In this document: positions 1 through 8,922 of the stretch, one piece after another | How positions within the stretch are numbered: the stretch's first letter is position 1 | Layout of the letters: every line of letters begins with the position of its first letter | NCBI RefSeq assembly: GCF_052030685.1 | Contig: NZ_JBQAJM010000015.1 | Coordinates: 1-58,705, forward strand | Direction: 5' to 3' | DNA length: 58,705 bases | From: Caedibacter sp052030685 | GTDB taxonomy: Bacteria; Pseudomonadota; Gammaproteobacteria; Francisellales; Francisellaceae | Notes under the pieces: model-generated | What the model was told of the DNA's origin: nothing | The model's database searches: none | What the model saw: only the letters and a program-made list of their open reading frames with translations | Position numbers and translations under genes: made by a program

Positions 1-26
1 ATACAGTAGATTCCTTTGCTAACAAC

Positions 27-77
27 TTCAAAGATAAATTTAGCAAAAGTCAACATATTTTAGATGGGACAGCCGTG
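27..77. repeat. Inverted copy of the repeat that ends the window (left copy)
   Basis: These 51 bases are the exact reverse complement of 58629-58679. Identity stops abruptly on both sides. A multicopy element end, such as an insertion sequence, at both contig ends is the simplest explanation. No transposase is visible here, so the element is not identified. It lies 66 bases before carB, so any upstream carA is outside the window. Confidence 0.75.
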
Positions 78-143
78 AATCGCCAATTGCCTTTCACAAA
101 AAATTCTTTAGAATAAGGTAACCTCGGACAACGTGAAATTTCA

Positions 144-3100
144 ATGATTAATCATCGCGAGCAATTCAAACATATTCAAACAGTTTTACTATTAGGTTCT
201 GGCGGCATCCGCATCTCACAAGCAGGTGAATTTGATTATTCCGGGTCGCAAGCTATCAAGGCATTAAAAGAAGAAGGCATCAAAGTCATCTTGGTTAACC
301 CCAATATTGCGACGATTCAAACCGACCCTGGCATGGCAGATGAGGTTTATTTTGAACCATTAGATTTGGCGCATGTGACCAAAATTATTGAGAAAGAAAA
401 ACCTGATGCAATTATGCTAAGCTTCGGCGGGCAAACGGCATTAAATTTGGGTCTGAAACTCGAAGAAAAGGGTATTTTAGCATTGCATAATGTCAAAGTG
501 CTAGGCAGTTCAGTGCAAACGATCAAAGAAGCAGAAGATCGTGGACTTTTTAAAGATAAATTAGATGAGATTAATGTTAAAACTGCCAAGAGTTTTGTGG
601 CAACAACCTTAGAAGAATCTTTAGCTGCCGCAAAGGAAATTGGCTTTCCATTGATGATGCGTTCAGGCTTCTCATTAGGTGGCTTGGGTTCAGGGATTGT
701 TACAACGGAAAGCGAGCTTAAGCATCGCGTTACCGAAGTTTTAAATGCTACTTCGCAAGTATTGATCGAAGAGTGTTTGCTGGGATGGAATGAGTTTGAA
801 TATGAGATTGTGCGCGATATGGCAGGCAATGTGCTGACCGTGTGCAATATGGAAAACTTTGATCCGATGGGGATTCATACCGGTGAAAGTATCGTAGTTT
901 CACCTTCACAGTCCCTTAACAATGAAGAATATCATCGTTTGCGTAAAATTGCGATTGACGTTGCCAATCACTTTGAGATTATCGGTGAGTGTAATATTCA
1001 ATATGCATTTAATCTTGAAACTTCAGATTATCGAGTGATTGAGATTAATCCACGTTTGTCACGTTCCTCGGCTCTAGCATCAAAAGCCACAGGTTATCCA
1101 CTAGCGTTTATCGCAGCGAAATTGATTTTAGGTTATAACCTGCATGAATTACAAAATGCGGTAACCAAGAAAACGTGTGCGTATTTTGAACCAGCCCTTG
1201 ATTATATCGTTGTTAAGATCCCACGCTGGGATACGCATAAGCTTAAAAAAGCTGAGCGCTTCATCGGTACTGAAATGAAATCTGTGGGCGAGGTGATGGC
1301 AATTGGTCGATCCTTCCCCGAAGGCTTGCAAAAGGCTGTAGGCATGCTCAATATTGGTGCGGCAGATTTATCGGATTATCCTTTTGATATTCCTGATCTT
1401 GAGCTTGAGATTGAACGCGCCACTGATCGGCGGATCTTTGCACTACATCGCTTTTTTGTACAAGGCGGTGATATTGAGAAAGCCTACCAGTTATCCAAGA
1501 TTGATAAGTGGTTCTTGAACCATATGCATACCATTGCTGAGATGGAAAACCGCTTAAAGAATTTAAACAATCCATTAACCAAAGAGTTATTAAAAGAAGC
1601 CAAAAAACTTGGCTTTTCGGATAAATCGATTGCACGTTTCCGTGAGATGGATGTCCAAGCCTTGCGCGCTTGGCGTATCTCTCAAGGCATTGTGCCCTTT
1701 GTCAAACAAATTGACACGTTAGCCGGTGAGTTTGAAGCAGAGACCAATTATTTATATATGACCTATCATGGGATTGAACATGATGTCAAACCATCTGAAA
1801 TCAAAGCAAGTCTAATTATTGGCTCAGGTCCTTATAGCATCGGTTCATCCGTTGAATTTGACTGGTGCGGTGTGACGACGGCGCATACTTTAAAGAAACT
1901 CGGTGAGTCACCGATTATTGTTAACTCAAACCCTGAAACGGTATCAACCGATTATGATGAGTCTGATCGTTTGTATTTTGAGCAGCTGACATTTGAACGC
2001 GTGCAGGACATTGCTGATTTTGAAAACTTAAAAGGCATTGTCGTCTCTGTTGGTGGGCAAATTGCCAATAACCTGGTGGTTCCATTGGCAAGAGCAGGTT
2101 ATCCGATCTTAGGCACCTCCCCTCAGAATATTAACAAAGCAGAGAATCGTGCGATTTTCTCAACGATGCTCAATGATTTGGGTATTGACCAACCAGAGTG
2201 GCAATCGGTGACAACGCTTGAAAAAGCCAAAGAGTTCTCAGATAAGGTCGGTTATCCGATTTTGGTACGCCCATCGTACGTGTTATCGGGGGCGGCAATG
2301 AATGTGATCTACTCAGAAGATGCGCTAGAGCAATACTTGGCAGAAGCTACCTCTGTCTCACCTGAGCATCCTGTGGTTATTTCTGATTTTATCAATAATG
2401 CCAAAGAGCTTGAAATGGATGGTGTGGCTGAGAATGGTGAAATCGTGATTTATGCGATTTCGGAGCATGTTGAGAATGCCGGTGTTCACTCAGGTGATGC
2501 CACGATTGTACTGCCACCACAAAATCTATATTTAGAGACGATTCGTCGTGCTAAGCGCATTACTAAGAAGATTGTTAAAGCATTAAAGATTTCAGGACCT
2601 TTTAATATTCAATTTATCGCTAAAGATAATAACCTTAAGGTGATTGAGTGTAATCTACGTGCTTCAAGATCCTTCCCGTTCGTCTCAAAAGTCACAGGGC
2701 ACAATTTTATTGAAATTGCATCTGAAATCATCATGGGTAAATACGAGAAAAAGCGTTATAACACATTGGATCTTGACTATGTCGGTGTTAAAACATCGCA
2801 ATTTTCGTATAATCGCTTAAAGGGTGCTAACCCAGTTGCTCACGTTGAAATGTCATCCACAGGTGAAGTAGGATGCATTGGTTATGATTTATTAGATGCA
2901 TTTTATAAGTCATGGCAGGCGACAGAGATGTTTGTTAAGCGCAAGAAAATACTTTTATCAATTGGTGGTGATAAGAAAGTGAAGTTGATGCCTGAGATCA
3001 AACGCTTGCATGAGCAAGGTTGGGAGATATACACCACAACGGGTACACATCAATACTTGAGTGACCTTGGTATTGAAACGACATTGACGCACAAAATCAG

Positions 3101-3362
3101 TGAGTCGGAAGCACCAAATGTGGAAACGGTGATTGCAGATCATTGTGTCGATTTGATTATCAATATTCCACGACGCCAGCAACATGTCAGTGATGATAAT
3201 CTGTCTGATGGTTTTAAGATTCGTCGTCTTGCGATTGATCATCATATTCCATTGATTACTAATTTGCAGATTGCTGAGTTAACGTTGCGTTCATTGGCTG
3301 AATTGCATGATGCGCCAATTCACGTTAAATCGTGGCGAGAGTTTATGGAGACTCGTGCTTGA
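144..3362 (+). CDS. carB: Carbamoyl-phosphate synthase large subunit, CAD-like subtype
   Basis: This is the synthetase subunit that makes carbamoyl phosphate from bicarbonate, ATP and glutamine-derived ammonia for pyrimidine and arginine synthesis. At 1072 residues it is full length, with two homologous ATP-grasp halves (about 10-550 and 550-940) and a C-terminal MGS-like allosteric domain. The N-terminal loop reads GSGGI...QAGEFDYSGSQ rather than the GAGPIVIGQACEFDYSG of E. coli. The second half has GSSVEFDWCGV, SEHVENAGVHSGDAT and RPSYVLSGAAMNV, which match eukaryotic CAD and Bacteroidetes-type enzymes better. The start is the first ATG after the terminal repeat and has only a weak ribosome site. 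No carA is visible. The next gene overlaps the stop codon. Confidence 0.95.
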   Translation: MINHREQFKHIQTVLLLGSGGIRISQAGEFDYSGSQAIKALKEEGIKVILVNPNIATIQTDPGMADEVYFEPLDLAHVTKIIEKEKPDAIMLSFGGQTALNLGLKLEEKGILALHNVKVLGSSVQTIKEAEDRGLFKDKLDEINVKTAKSFVATTLEESLAAAKEIGFPLMMRSGFSLGGLGSGIVTTESELKHRVTEVLNATSQVLIEECLLGWNEFEYEIVRDMAGNVLTVCNMENFDPMGIHTGESIVVSPSQSLNNEEYHRLRKIAIDVANHFEIIGECNIQYAFNLETSDYRVIEINPRLSRSSALASKATGYPLAFIAAKLILGYNLHELQNAVTKKTCAYFEPALDYIVVKIPRWDTHKLKKAERFIGTEMKSVGEVMAIGRSFPEGLQKAVGMLNIGAADLSDYPFDIPDLELEIERATDRRIFALHRFFVQGGDIEKAYQLSKIDKWFLNHMHTIAEMENRLKNLNNPLTKELLKEAKKLGFSDKSIARFREMDVQALRAWRISQGIVPFVKQIDTLAGEFEAETNYLYMTYHGIEHDVKPSEIKASLIIGSGPYSIGSSVEFDWCGVTTAHTLKKLGESPIIVNSNPETVSTDYDESDRLYFEQLTFERVQDIADFENLKGIVVSVGGQIANNLVVPLARAGYPILGTSPQNINKAENRAIFSTMLNDLGIDQPEWQSVTTLEKAKEFSDKVGYPILVRPSYVLSGAAMNVIYSEDALEQYLAEATSVSPEHPVVISDFINNAKELEMDGVAENGEIVIYAISEHVENAGVHSGDATIVLPPQNLYLETIRRAKRITKKIVKALKISGPFNIQFIAKDNNLKVIECNLRASRSFPFVSKVTGHNFIEIASEIIMGKYEKKRYNTLDLDYVGVKTSQFSYNRLKGANPVAHVEMSSTGEVGCIGYDLLDAFYKSWQATEMFVKRKKILLSIGGDKKVKLMPEIKRLHEQGWEIYTTTGTHQYLSDLGIETTLTHKISESEAPNVETVIADHCVDLIINIPRRQQHVSDDNLSDGFKIRRLAIDHHIPLITNLQIAELTLRSLAELHDAPIHVKSWREFMETRA

Positions 3363-5305
3363 TTACATTACAAAATATCTCATTACAGCGCGGCGTAAAG
3401 ACATTATTTGATGATGTGAGCTTCGCAATTTATGATAAGCAAAAAATCGGTCTTGTTGGTGCCAATGGCGCTGGTAAAACCTCATTATTTATGCTCTTAG
3501 CACAAGCTCTGCAAGCAGATCAAGGTGAACTTGAGATTGCCAAGGGCACGCGTATTGTGACGGTTAAACAAGAAGTCGATGATTTAGAAGCCTCGGTTGT
3601 TCACTATGTCATGCAAGGCAATGCTGAGTTGCATCAATTAACGATGGCAATGGAGAAAGCATTAGCGGATGAAGCCTATGAAGAGCATGCACAATTTCAT
3701 GCTGATTTTGAAGCATTAGGTGGCTATCAACTAGAATCCCAAGCCGCCCAACTGTTAGATGGTTTAGGCTTTGAGCCAAAGCAGTTGCATGAGCCGGTGA
3801 AATCGCTCTCAGGCGGTTGGCGTATTCGCTTGAACTTAGCTCAAGCTTTATTACAACAAGCTGAAATTCTGTTATTAGATGAGCCCACAAACCACTTAGA
3901 TTTAGATGCGGTGATGTGGCTTGAGCGTTATTTACAGAATTACCAAGGTGCGATTGTCCTTATCTCACATGATCGAATTTTTCTGGATAATGTCGTTGAG
4001 CGTGTTTTATATATTGAAAATAAAGGCATTGATAGTTACACGGGGAACTATTCATCTTTTGAAAAGCAATATCATGAAAAACGCTTGTTACAACAAAAAA
4101 CGCATGTCAAGCAACAGCAAAAAATTGCACATTTAGAGAGTTTTGTTAATCGCTTTAAAGCCAAAGCATCCAAAGCGAAACAAGCACAATCGCGCGTTAA
4201 AATGCTCGAGAAAATGCAGCGTATTGAAGCCGTGCATGATAAGCAAAGTTTTAGTTTTAGCTTTGCTGAGAATGCCAAAATGCCCACAGGTAGTTTGTTA
4301 ACACTTGAAAATGGCGTATTGGGCTATGGCGATAAGATTATTCTAGGTGATCTTAACACGATGATTTTACCAGAGATGCGTATTGGTCTTTTGGGTAAAA
4401 ATGGAGCCGGTAAATCAACCTTTGTTAAAGGTTTAGTTGGCGATTTGCCATTGTTACAAGGCGAAGCTAAAAAACATCCTAATCTAAAGATTGGTTACTT
4501 TGCCCAGCATTCGTTAGATGCCCTTGATTTTAATGCCTCTGCATTAACACATATGAAGCGTTTGGATACGAAAATTACTGAGGAGCAGGTACGCAAGTTT
4601 TTAGGTCGATTTAACTTTAGTAATGAAATGGCGTTATCGGCAGTCGGTGGTTTCTCAGGTGGTGAGAAGGCACGCTTGGCGCTTGCATTAATCGTGTATC
4701 AAACGCCTAACTTTTTACTTTTAGATGAGCCGACAAACCATTTAGATATTGAAGTGCGTGAAGCCTTGGCTTATGCACTACAGTCTTTTGATGGTGCTTT
4801 AGTGTTGATATCGCATGATCGTTATTTACTGGAGAGCACCGTTGATGAATATTGGTTAGTTGATCAAGGACGGGTATCTACTTTTGATGGTGATTTAACA
4901 GATTATTATCAATATGTGCTTGAGCAAAAGAAAAAAGATAAGCAGAAAGTGACTTCTGACGCTGTAGCTAATAAGGATTCAAAAATAGCAGAGATATCAG
5001 AGGCGCAAGAAAGGCAAGAAACGCAAGAAATACCAAAAAATAAAAAAGAATCACGCCAGCAACGTGCGCAATTACAAGCAAAACTAAAGCCGCTTATGGA
5101 TAAAATTAAAAAAATCGAAAAGGAAATGGCAAAGTTGCAAGCGCAAAAAGAAGTGTTAGATCTTAAGCTTCAGGATGAAGCGATTTACCAGGATAAGGCG
5201 CAATTAAATGAGTTACTCAAAGCGCATCAGCAAGTACAAATTGAGCTTGAAGAAAAAGAGCTTGTTTGGCTTGAGTTAAATGAGCAGTTGGAAGTTTCAA
5301 ATTAG
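3359..5305 (+). CDS. yheS: ABC-F family ATPase, YheS-like
   Basis: A soluble ABC-F protein with two ATPase cassettes and no membrane domain. Members of the family act on the ribosome, but the exact role of YheS is poorly defined. Walker A motifs are GANGAGKT and GKNGAGKS. Signature motifs are LSGGW and FSGGE. Both halves have LLLDEPTNHLD. An interdomain linker rich in Lys/Gln and a charged coiled C-terminal tail follow the YheS pattern. I chose TTG at 3359, giving 648 residues beginning MITLQNISL. It overlaps the carB stop (TTGA) and is preceded by GGAGA at 3347-3351. An in-frame ATG at 3332 would add nine residues inside carB and lacks a good ribosome site. Confidence 0.9.
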   Translation: MITLQNISLQRGVKTLFDDVSFAIYDKQKIGLVGANGAGKTSLFMLLAQALQADQGELEIAKGTRIVTVKQEVDDLEASVVHYVMQGNAELHQLTMAMEKALADEAYEEHAQFHADFEALGGYQLESQAAQLLDGLGFEPKQLHEPVKSLSGGWRIRLNLAQALLQQAEILLLDEPTNHLDLDAVMWLERYLQNYQGAIVLISHDRIFLDNVVERVLYIENKGIDSYTGNYSSFEKQYHEKRLLQQKTHVKQQQKIAHLESFVNRFKAKASKAKQAQSRVKMLEKMQRIEAVHDKQSFSFSFAENAKMPTGSLLTLENGVLGYGDKIILGDLNTMILPEMRIGLLGKNGAGKSTFVKGLVGDLPLLQGEAKKHPNLKIGYFAQHSLDALDFNASALTHMKRLDTKITEEQVRKFLGRFNFSNEMALSAVGGFSGGEKARLALALIVYQTPNFLLLDEPTNHLDIEVREALAYALQSFDGALVLISHDRYLLESTVDEYWLVDQGRVSTFDGDLTDYYQYVLEQKKKDKQKVTSDAVANKDSKIAEISEAQERQETQEIPKNKKESRQQRAQLQAKLKPLMDKIKKIEKEMAKLQAQKEVLDLKLQDEAIYQDKAQLNELLKAHQQVQIELEEKELVWLELNEQLEVSN

Positions 5306-5361
5306 ATAATGGTTCGATTAGAGACACTTGTGAAATTAACTAAATTTGTAACGACTCAGCC

Positions 5362-5464
5362 GGTTGGATTTTGATAATCGTTCTATCTATTAGCGGTTAT
5401 TCAACTTGCCAAAATCTTCACAAACTACTTTGTCATCAAGCACTGAAAATGATTTACGATGGGT
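5362..5464. repeat. Partial copy of palindromic repeat family 1 (MITE-like)
   Basis: The right end, AAAATGATTTACGATGGGT at 5446-5464, is identical to the right end of the element at 17173-17333. The internal order of an AAAGT/CAAGTT arm and a central inverted segment is also similar. The left arm present in the other copy is missing here. It lies between yheS and the lolF gene. Confidence 0.7.
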
Positions 5465-5524
5465 ATATGTCATCAAGCGCAACTATGTTATGATGCCGAT
5501 GCGTTTAATTTGACGGATGTATAT

Positions 5525-6775
5525 ATGTATCGACCGTTGCCATTGTTTATTGGTTTGCGTTATTTGCGCGCGAAAAAGAAAAACCAGTTTATTTCAATTA
5601 TTTCAGCGATTTCATTTGTTGGAATTGCGTTAGGTGTTGCTGTATTAATTACAGTGATGTCAGTGATGAATGGCTTTGATGAGCAAATCAAAGATCGTAT
5701 ATTGATGATGGTGCCACCGGTTAAGGTTTACCAAGCAGGCGGTAAGCTATATAACTGGGAGAGTTTAGCGCAAACACTGGAGCAAAAAGATAAGCGTATT
5801 GCAGGTGCTGCTCCAATTATCGAAGGGCAAGGGATGTTATCCGCTAATGCCACCAATGCCTTTGCTGCAATTCAAGGAATTGATCCAAAATATGAAGGAT
5901 CAGTAGTGCCTATTGCTGAGCATATGCAACAAGGGAGTTTATCATCATTACAGTCGGGTAAGTTTAATATCATTCTGGGTAAGTATTTAGCAGACTCATT
6001 AGGTGTCAAAGTTGGTGATAAAATTACCCTTATTGTGCCACAAGCGAATCTAACACCTGCTGGCATGATTCCGCGCTTAAAGCAGTTTAAAGTCTCAGGC
6101 ATTTTTAGTGTCAGTTATCAATATGATAGTTATTATGCATTGGTTAATATCAATGATGCCGCTAAATTATTTCAAATGGGCAATTCAGTTAGCGCGTTGC
6201 AGCTTGGTGTCAAAGACATTTATCAAGCACCTTTCTTAAAGGAGACGTTAAACACGAAAATATTACCAGATTTCTATATGGCGCGCGATTGGACAGATGA
6301 GAATAAGAGCTTCTTTCAAGCATTGCAGATGGAAAAAACGATGATGTTTTTTATTTTGATGCTGATTATTGCCGTGGCGATTTTTAATTTATTATCGTCT
6401 CTTGTGATGGTTGTTACTGATAAACGTTCAGATATTGCGATTATGCGTACCTTGGGTATGTCATCGCGGCAAATTATTATGACTTTTATTATCCAAGGAT
6501 TAGCAATTGGCGTGATTGGTACGATTATTGGTATTCTCTTAGGCGTTGTATTATCGGTTAATGCAACAGAAATTGTGAATTGGATTCAGATAGTCTTTCA
6601 CGTGCAATTTTTAAGTCCAAGTGTGTATCAAATTGATTTTATTCCATCAAAACTGATTGTGAGCGACTTAGTACATGTGGCGATTGCTTCACTTATTTTA
6701 AGTTTCTTAGCGACACTTTATCCAGCGTGGAGTGCTTCAAGGGTTCAACCAGCGGAGGCGTTGCGTTATGAATGA
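5525..6775 (+). CDS. lolF: Lipoprotein-releasing permease, LolC/E family (probable LolF)
   Basis: Inner-membrane permease that, with LolD, extracts outer-membrane lipoproteins and passes them to LolA. It has 416 residues: one membrane segment near residues 22-46, a large periplasmic domain, and three membrane segments between about 270 and the end. The C-terminal YPAWSASRVQPAEALRYE is typical of the LolC/E/MacB fold. Enteric bacteria carry lolC-lolD-lolE. Here lolD is followed by folA on the other strand, so there is only one permease, as in the LolDF arrangement known from Francisella. I took ATG at 5525, because the longer reading from 5459 starts inside a dispersed repeat. The gene overlaps lolD by eight bases. 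Confidence 0.85.
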   Translation: MYRPLPLFIGLRYLRAKKKNQFISIISAISFVGIALGVAVLITVMSVMNGFDEQIKDRILMMVPPVKVYQAGGKLYNWESLAQTLEQKDKRIAGAAPIIEGQGMLSANATNAFAAIQGIDPKYEGSVVPIAEHMQQGSLSSLQSGKFNIILGKYLADSLGVKVGDKITLIVPQANLTPAGMIPRLKQFKVSGIFSVSYQYDSYYALVNINDAAKLFQMGNSVSALQLGVKDIYQAPFLKETLNTKILPDFYMARDWTDENKSFFQALQMEKTMMFFILMLIIAVAIFNLLSSLVMVVTDKRSDIAIMRTLGMSSRQIIMTFIIQGLAIGVIGTIIGILLGVVLSVNATEIVNWIQIVFHVQFLSPSVYQIDFIPSKLIVSDLVHVAIASLILSFLATLYPAWSASRVQPAEALRYE

Positions 6776-7463
6776 TATTCAATTAAAGCAATGTGCTATC
6801 TCTTGTGAAGGTGTTGATAAAGTTTATAAAGAAGGCAAGCTTGAAACTGGTGTCTTGCACGGTATTGATTTGCAGGTTGAATATGGGCAAAAAGTTGCAA
6901 TCTTAGGGCAATCTGGCTCTGGCAAAACCACGCTTTTGAATATGTTAGCTGGACTTGACTCACCTACCAAAGGTCAAGTCTACCTTGCGGAAAAGCGTAT
7001 GGATGCATTGTCACCCAATAAACGTGCCTTGCTAAGAAATAGGCATTTAGGTTTTATTTATCAGTTCCATCATTTATTGCCTGAGTTTAGTGCGCAAGAT
7101 AATGTTATGTTGCCATTGATGATGCGTAAAGATATCTCTAAAACTCAAGCACAAAGAGATGCCGTGCAAATGCTTGAAGCGGTGGGACTCGTGCATCGCA
7201 TTAAACACAAGCCAAGTACACTATCTGGTGGTGAGCGCCAACGTGTTGCTATCGCGCGTGCTTTGGTGACTAAGCCTAGTTGTATTTTGGCTGATGAGCC
7301 AACTGGAAATCTTGATGCTGAGAACTCTGAGAAAGTATTGCAATTAATGCATCAATTGAGCAATGAATTTAAAACTGCATTTGTTGTTGTAACACACGAT
7401 GAGCACTTTGCTAGCGAAATGGACAGGGTGTATCGACTTACGGATGGGCGTATAGAAGAGTAG
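6768..7463 (+). CDS. lolD: Lipoprotein-releasing system ATPase LolD
   Basis: ABC ATPase of 231 residues that drives lipoprotein release by the membrane partner encoded just upstream. Visible motifs are Walker A GQSGSGKTT, the Q-loop region YQFHHLLPEFSA, signature LSGGERQRVAIARAL, and Walker B with ADEPTGNLD. The YQFHHLLPEF stretch is characteristic of LolD within the MacB/LolD group. The ATG at 6768 is preceded by GGAGG at 6755-6759, inside the end of the permease gene. This gives translational coupling. The longer reading from 6732 has no comparable ribosome site. Confidence 0.93.
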   Translation: MNDIQLKQCAISCEGVDKVYKEGKLETGVLHGIDLQVEYGQKVAILGQSGSGKTTLLNMLAGLDSPTKGQVYLAEKRMDALSPNKRALLRNRHLGFIYQFHHLLPEFSAQDNVMLPLMMRKDISKTQAQRDAVQMLEAVGLVHRIKHKPSTLSGGERQRVAIARALVTKPSCILADEPTGNLDAENSEKVLQLMHQLSNEFKTAFVVVTHDEHFASEMDRVYRLTDGRIEE

Positions 7464-7484
7464 TTTTTACTTCATGTAATGAAT

Positions 7485-7575
7485 CAAGAATAAGTTGCGT
7501 CAGCTAGTACCTCTCCCCTTGCGGGATTGCTCGTGCAGCGGGTGAGGGGAGTAATTGAAGCTCAACTTATTTTTG
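7485..7575. repeat. Palindromic repeat family 2, copy A
   Basis: The element is bounded by CAAGAATAAGTTG (7485-7497) and its near complement CAACTTATTTTTG (7563-7575). The core contains CCTCTCCCCTTGCGGGA and GGGTGAGGGGAGTAATT. Related copies lie at 30728-30800, 39113-39212 and, inverted, 36195-36276. This copy sits between the convergent lolD and folA ends and could also fold as a bidirectional terminator. Confidence 0.8.
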
Positions 7576-7598
7576 AATTATTACATTAATGTTTAACC

Positions 7599-8087
7599 TC
7601 AAAGCCTTTCCCATACTTCAAAATCAAAATCACATTCATTGTTCTGATCCTTTTGATAACTGCGTTGTCCAATGCGTTTAAATTTTTCTTCTTGCCACGG
7701 TGGGAAAAAGGCATCAGCTTCTTTTAATGCATGTACTTTGGTAATGTATAGCCGATCGACAAAGGGTAAAAACACACTATAGATCTCAGCGCCACCGATG
7801 ATAAAGATCTCATAGTGTGACTTGTCTTTAGCCAGGTTAAGAATATGCTCGATATCGTGAACGATGGCACATTTGTCTTGAGTGTAATCTTTTTGACGCG
7901 TTAAAATAATATTCTTGCGATTGGGTAGTGCCCGTCCAATCGAGTCAAAGGTTTTACGTCCCATGACGATATAATTATTTTCAGTCAGTTTTTTAAAATT
8001 TTTCAAATCATCAGATAGTTTCCAAGGTAAGCTATTTTTAATGCCAATGCCTTGTTTTTGATCATATGCAACGATAATTGATAACAT
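7599..8087 (-). CDS. folA: Dihydrofolate reductase
   Basis: Cytosolic enzyme that reduces dihydrofolate to tetrahydrofolate with NADPH. Its 162 residues match the usual chromosomal DHFR length. The N-terminus reads MLSIIVAYDQKQGIGIKNSLPW. The catalytic acid is Asp27 in LSDDLKNF. The NADPH-binding segments VMGRKTFDSIGRALPNRKNIILTR and FIIGGAEIY are present. The gene is monocistronic and convergent with lolD. Confidence 0.95.
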   Translation of the reverse strand: MLSIIVAYDQKQGIGIKNSLPWKLSDDLKNFKKLTENNYIVMGRKTFDSIGRALPNRKNIILTRQKDYTQDKCAIVHDIEHILNLAKDKSHYEIFIIGGAEIYSVFLPFVDRLYITKVHALKEADAFFPPWQEEKFKRIGQRSYQKDQNNECDFDFEVWERL

Positions 8088-8248
8088 AATAGATTTATCT
8101 CTTTAGTCATTAAAATGAATGAAAGGCATTGTAACGCAAAATTCAGCAAGATTGGGCATCAAATTGTATTTAATGCAAACAACTGAAACCTTTATTTGTC
8201 TAGTTTGTAGCCTTTCTCGCGGATGCGGTAAATTATTCAAAAAAGTGC

Positions 8249-8277
8249 TTGACCGGTTTAGGTAAATCCGCTTTAAT
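8249..8277 (+). promoter_or_regulatory. Promoter of the five-tRNA cluster
   Basis: TTGACC at 8249-8254 and TTTAAT at 8272-8277 are separated by 17 bases. They lie just ahead of tRNA-Phe with a GC-rich stretch (GCGGC) after the -10, as expected of a stable-RNA promoter. Inferred from position and consensus only. Confidence 0.6.
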
Positions 8278-8287
8278 ATGCGGCATT

Positions 8288-8363
<76 letters not shown>

Positions 8364-8374
8364 TTAGAAATATT

Positions 8375-8451
<77 letters not shown>

Positions 8452-8480
8452 TTTTACCGTCAATGGCGGATAGAGAAAAT

Positions 8481-8557
8481 GCGCCCGTAGCTCATCTGGA
8501 TAGAGCATCGGCCTTCTAAGCCGAGGGTAGCAGGTTCGAATCCTGCCGGGCGTACCA
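8481..8557 (+). tRNA. tRNA-Arg (TCT)
   Basis: Acceptor GCGCCCG pairs with CGGGCGT. Anticodon loop CTTCTAA contains TCT, and CCA is encoded. Confidence 0.94.
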
Positions 8558-8567
8558 TTAAAAAAAG

Positions 8568-8592
8568 TTTATGGTGGGCGTAGCTCAGTTGG
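8568..8592 (+). pseudogene. Duplicated 5' fragment of tRNA-His
   Basis: These 25 bases repeat exactly at 8731-8755. They comprise the leader and the first 20 bases or so (acceptor strand and D-arm start) of tRNA-His. The rest of the tRNA is missing here. About 138 bases of unrelated sequence (8593-8730) follow before the intact gene. That insert opens with a hairpin, AAAACTG-TGAAG-CAGTTTT. Confidence 0.85.
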
Positions 8593-8735
8593 GTGAGATC
8601 GTAAAAAAAACTGTGAAGCAGTTTTAGATCGAACGGGCGGAGCACGGACAGCGCAGCACCGGTTTTCTTAGTGAGGCAGGAGTCGAGCTTAGAAAAAGCA
8701 GCTCTAGCAACTTAGGCTGAAATATTACAATTTAT

Positions 8736-8812
8736 GGTGGGCGTAGCTCAGTTGGTAGAGCCCCGGATTGTGATTCCGGTTGTCGTGGGTTCAAGTCCCA
8801 TCGTTCACCCCA
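8736..8812 (+). tRNA. tRNA-His (GTG)
   Basis: Intact tRNA with the extra 5' G (G-1) opposite C73. The acceptor GTGGGCG pairs with CGTTCAC including G-T pairs. The anticodon GTG lies in GGATTGTGATTCC, and CCA is encoded. Confidence 0.95.
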
Positions 8813-8818
8813 GTCTTT

Positions 8819-8901
8819 GCGGACGTGGCGAAATTGGTAGACGCACTGGATTTAGGTTCCAGCGGGCAACCGTGGGAGTTCGAGTCTCCCCGTCCGCACC
8901 A
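8819..8901 (+). tRNA. tRNA-Leu (TAG)
   Basis: An 83-base class II tRNA with a long variable arm. Acceptor GCGGACG pairs with CGTCCGC. Anticodon loop TTTAGGT contains TAG, and CCA is encoded. Its 3' end is repeated in degraded form at 10379-10419, marking it as an integration target. Confidence 0.95.
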
Positions 8902-8922
8902 AATAATCATATTATAACGCCT
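8882..8922 (+). other. attL-like end of the tRNA-Leu integration scar
   Basis: The tRNA-Leu T-arm/acceptor 3' end plus 21 bases of flank. It recurs with a few mismatches and one-base indels at 10379-10419. This side carries the functional tRNA end. Confidence 0.65.

Noticed and set aside
5459..5524. Longer N-terminus for the Lol permease
   Set aside because: It would begin inside a dispersed repeat and adds 22 residues not expected for the family.
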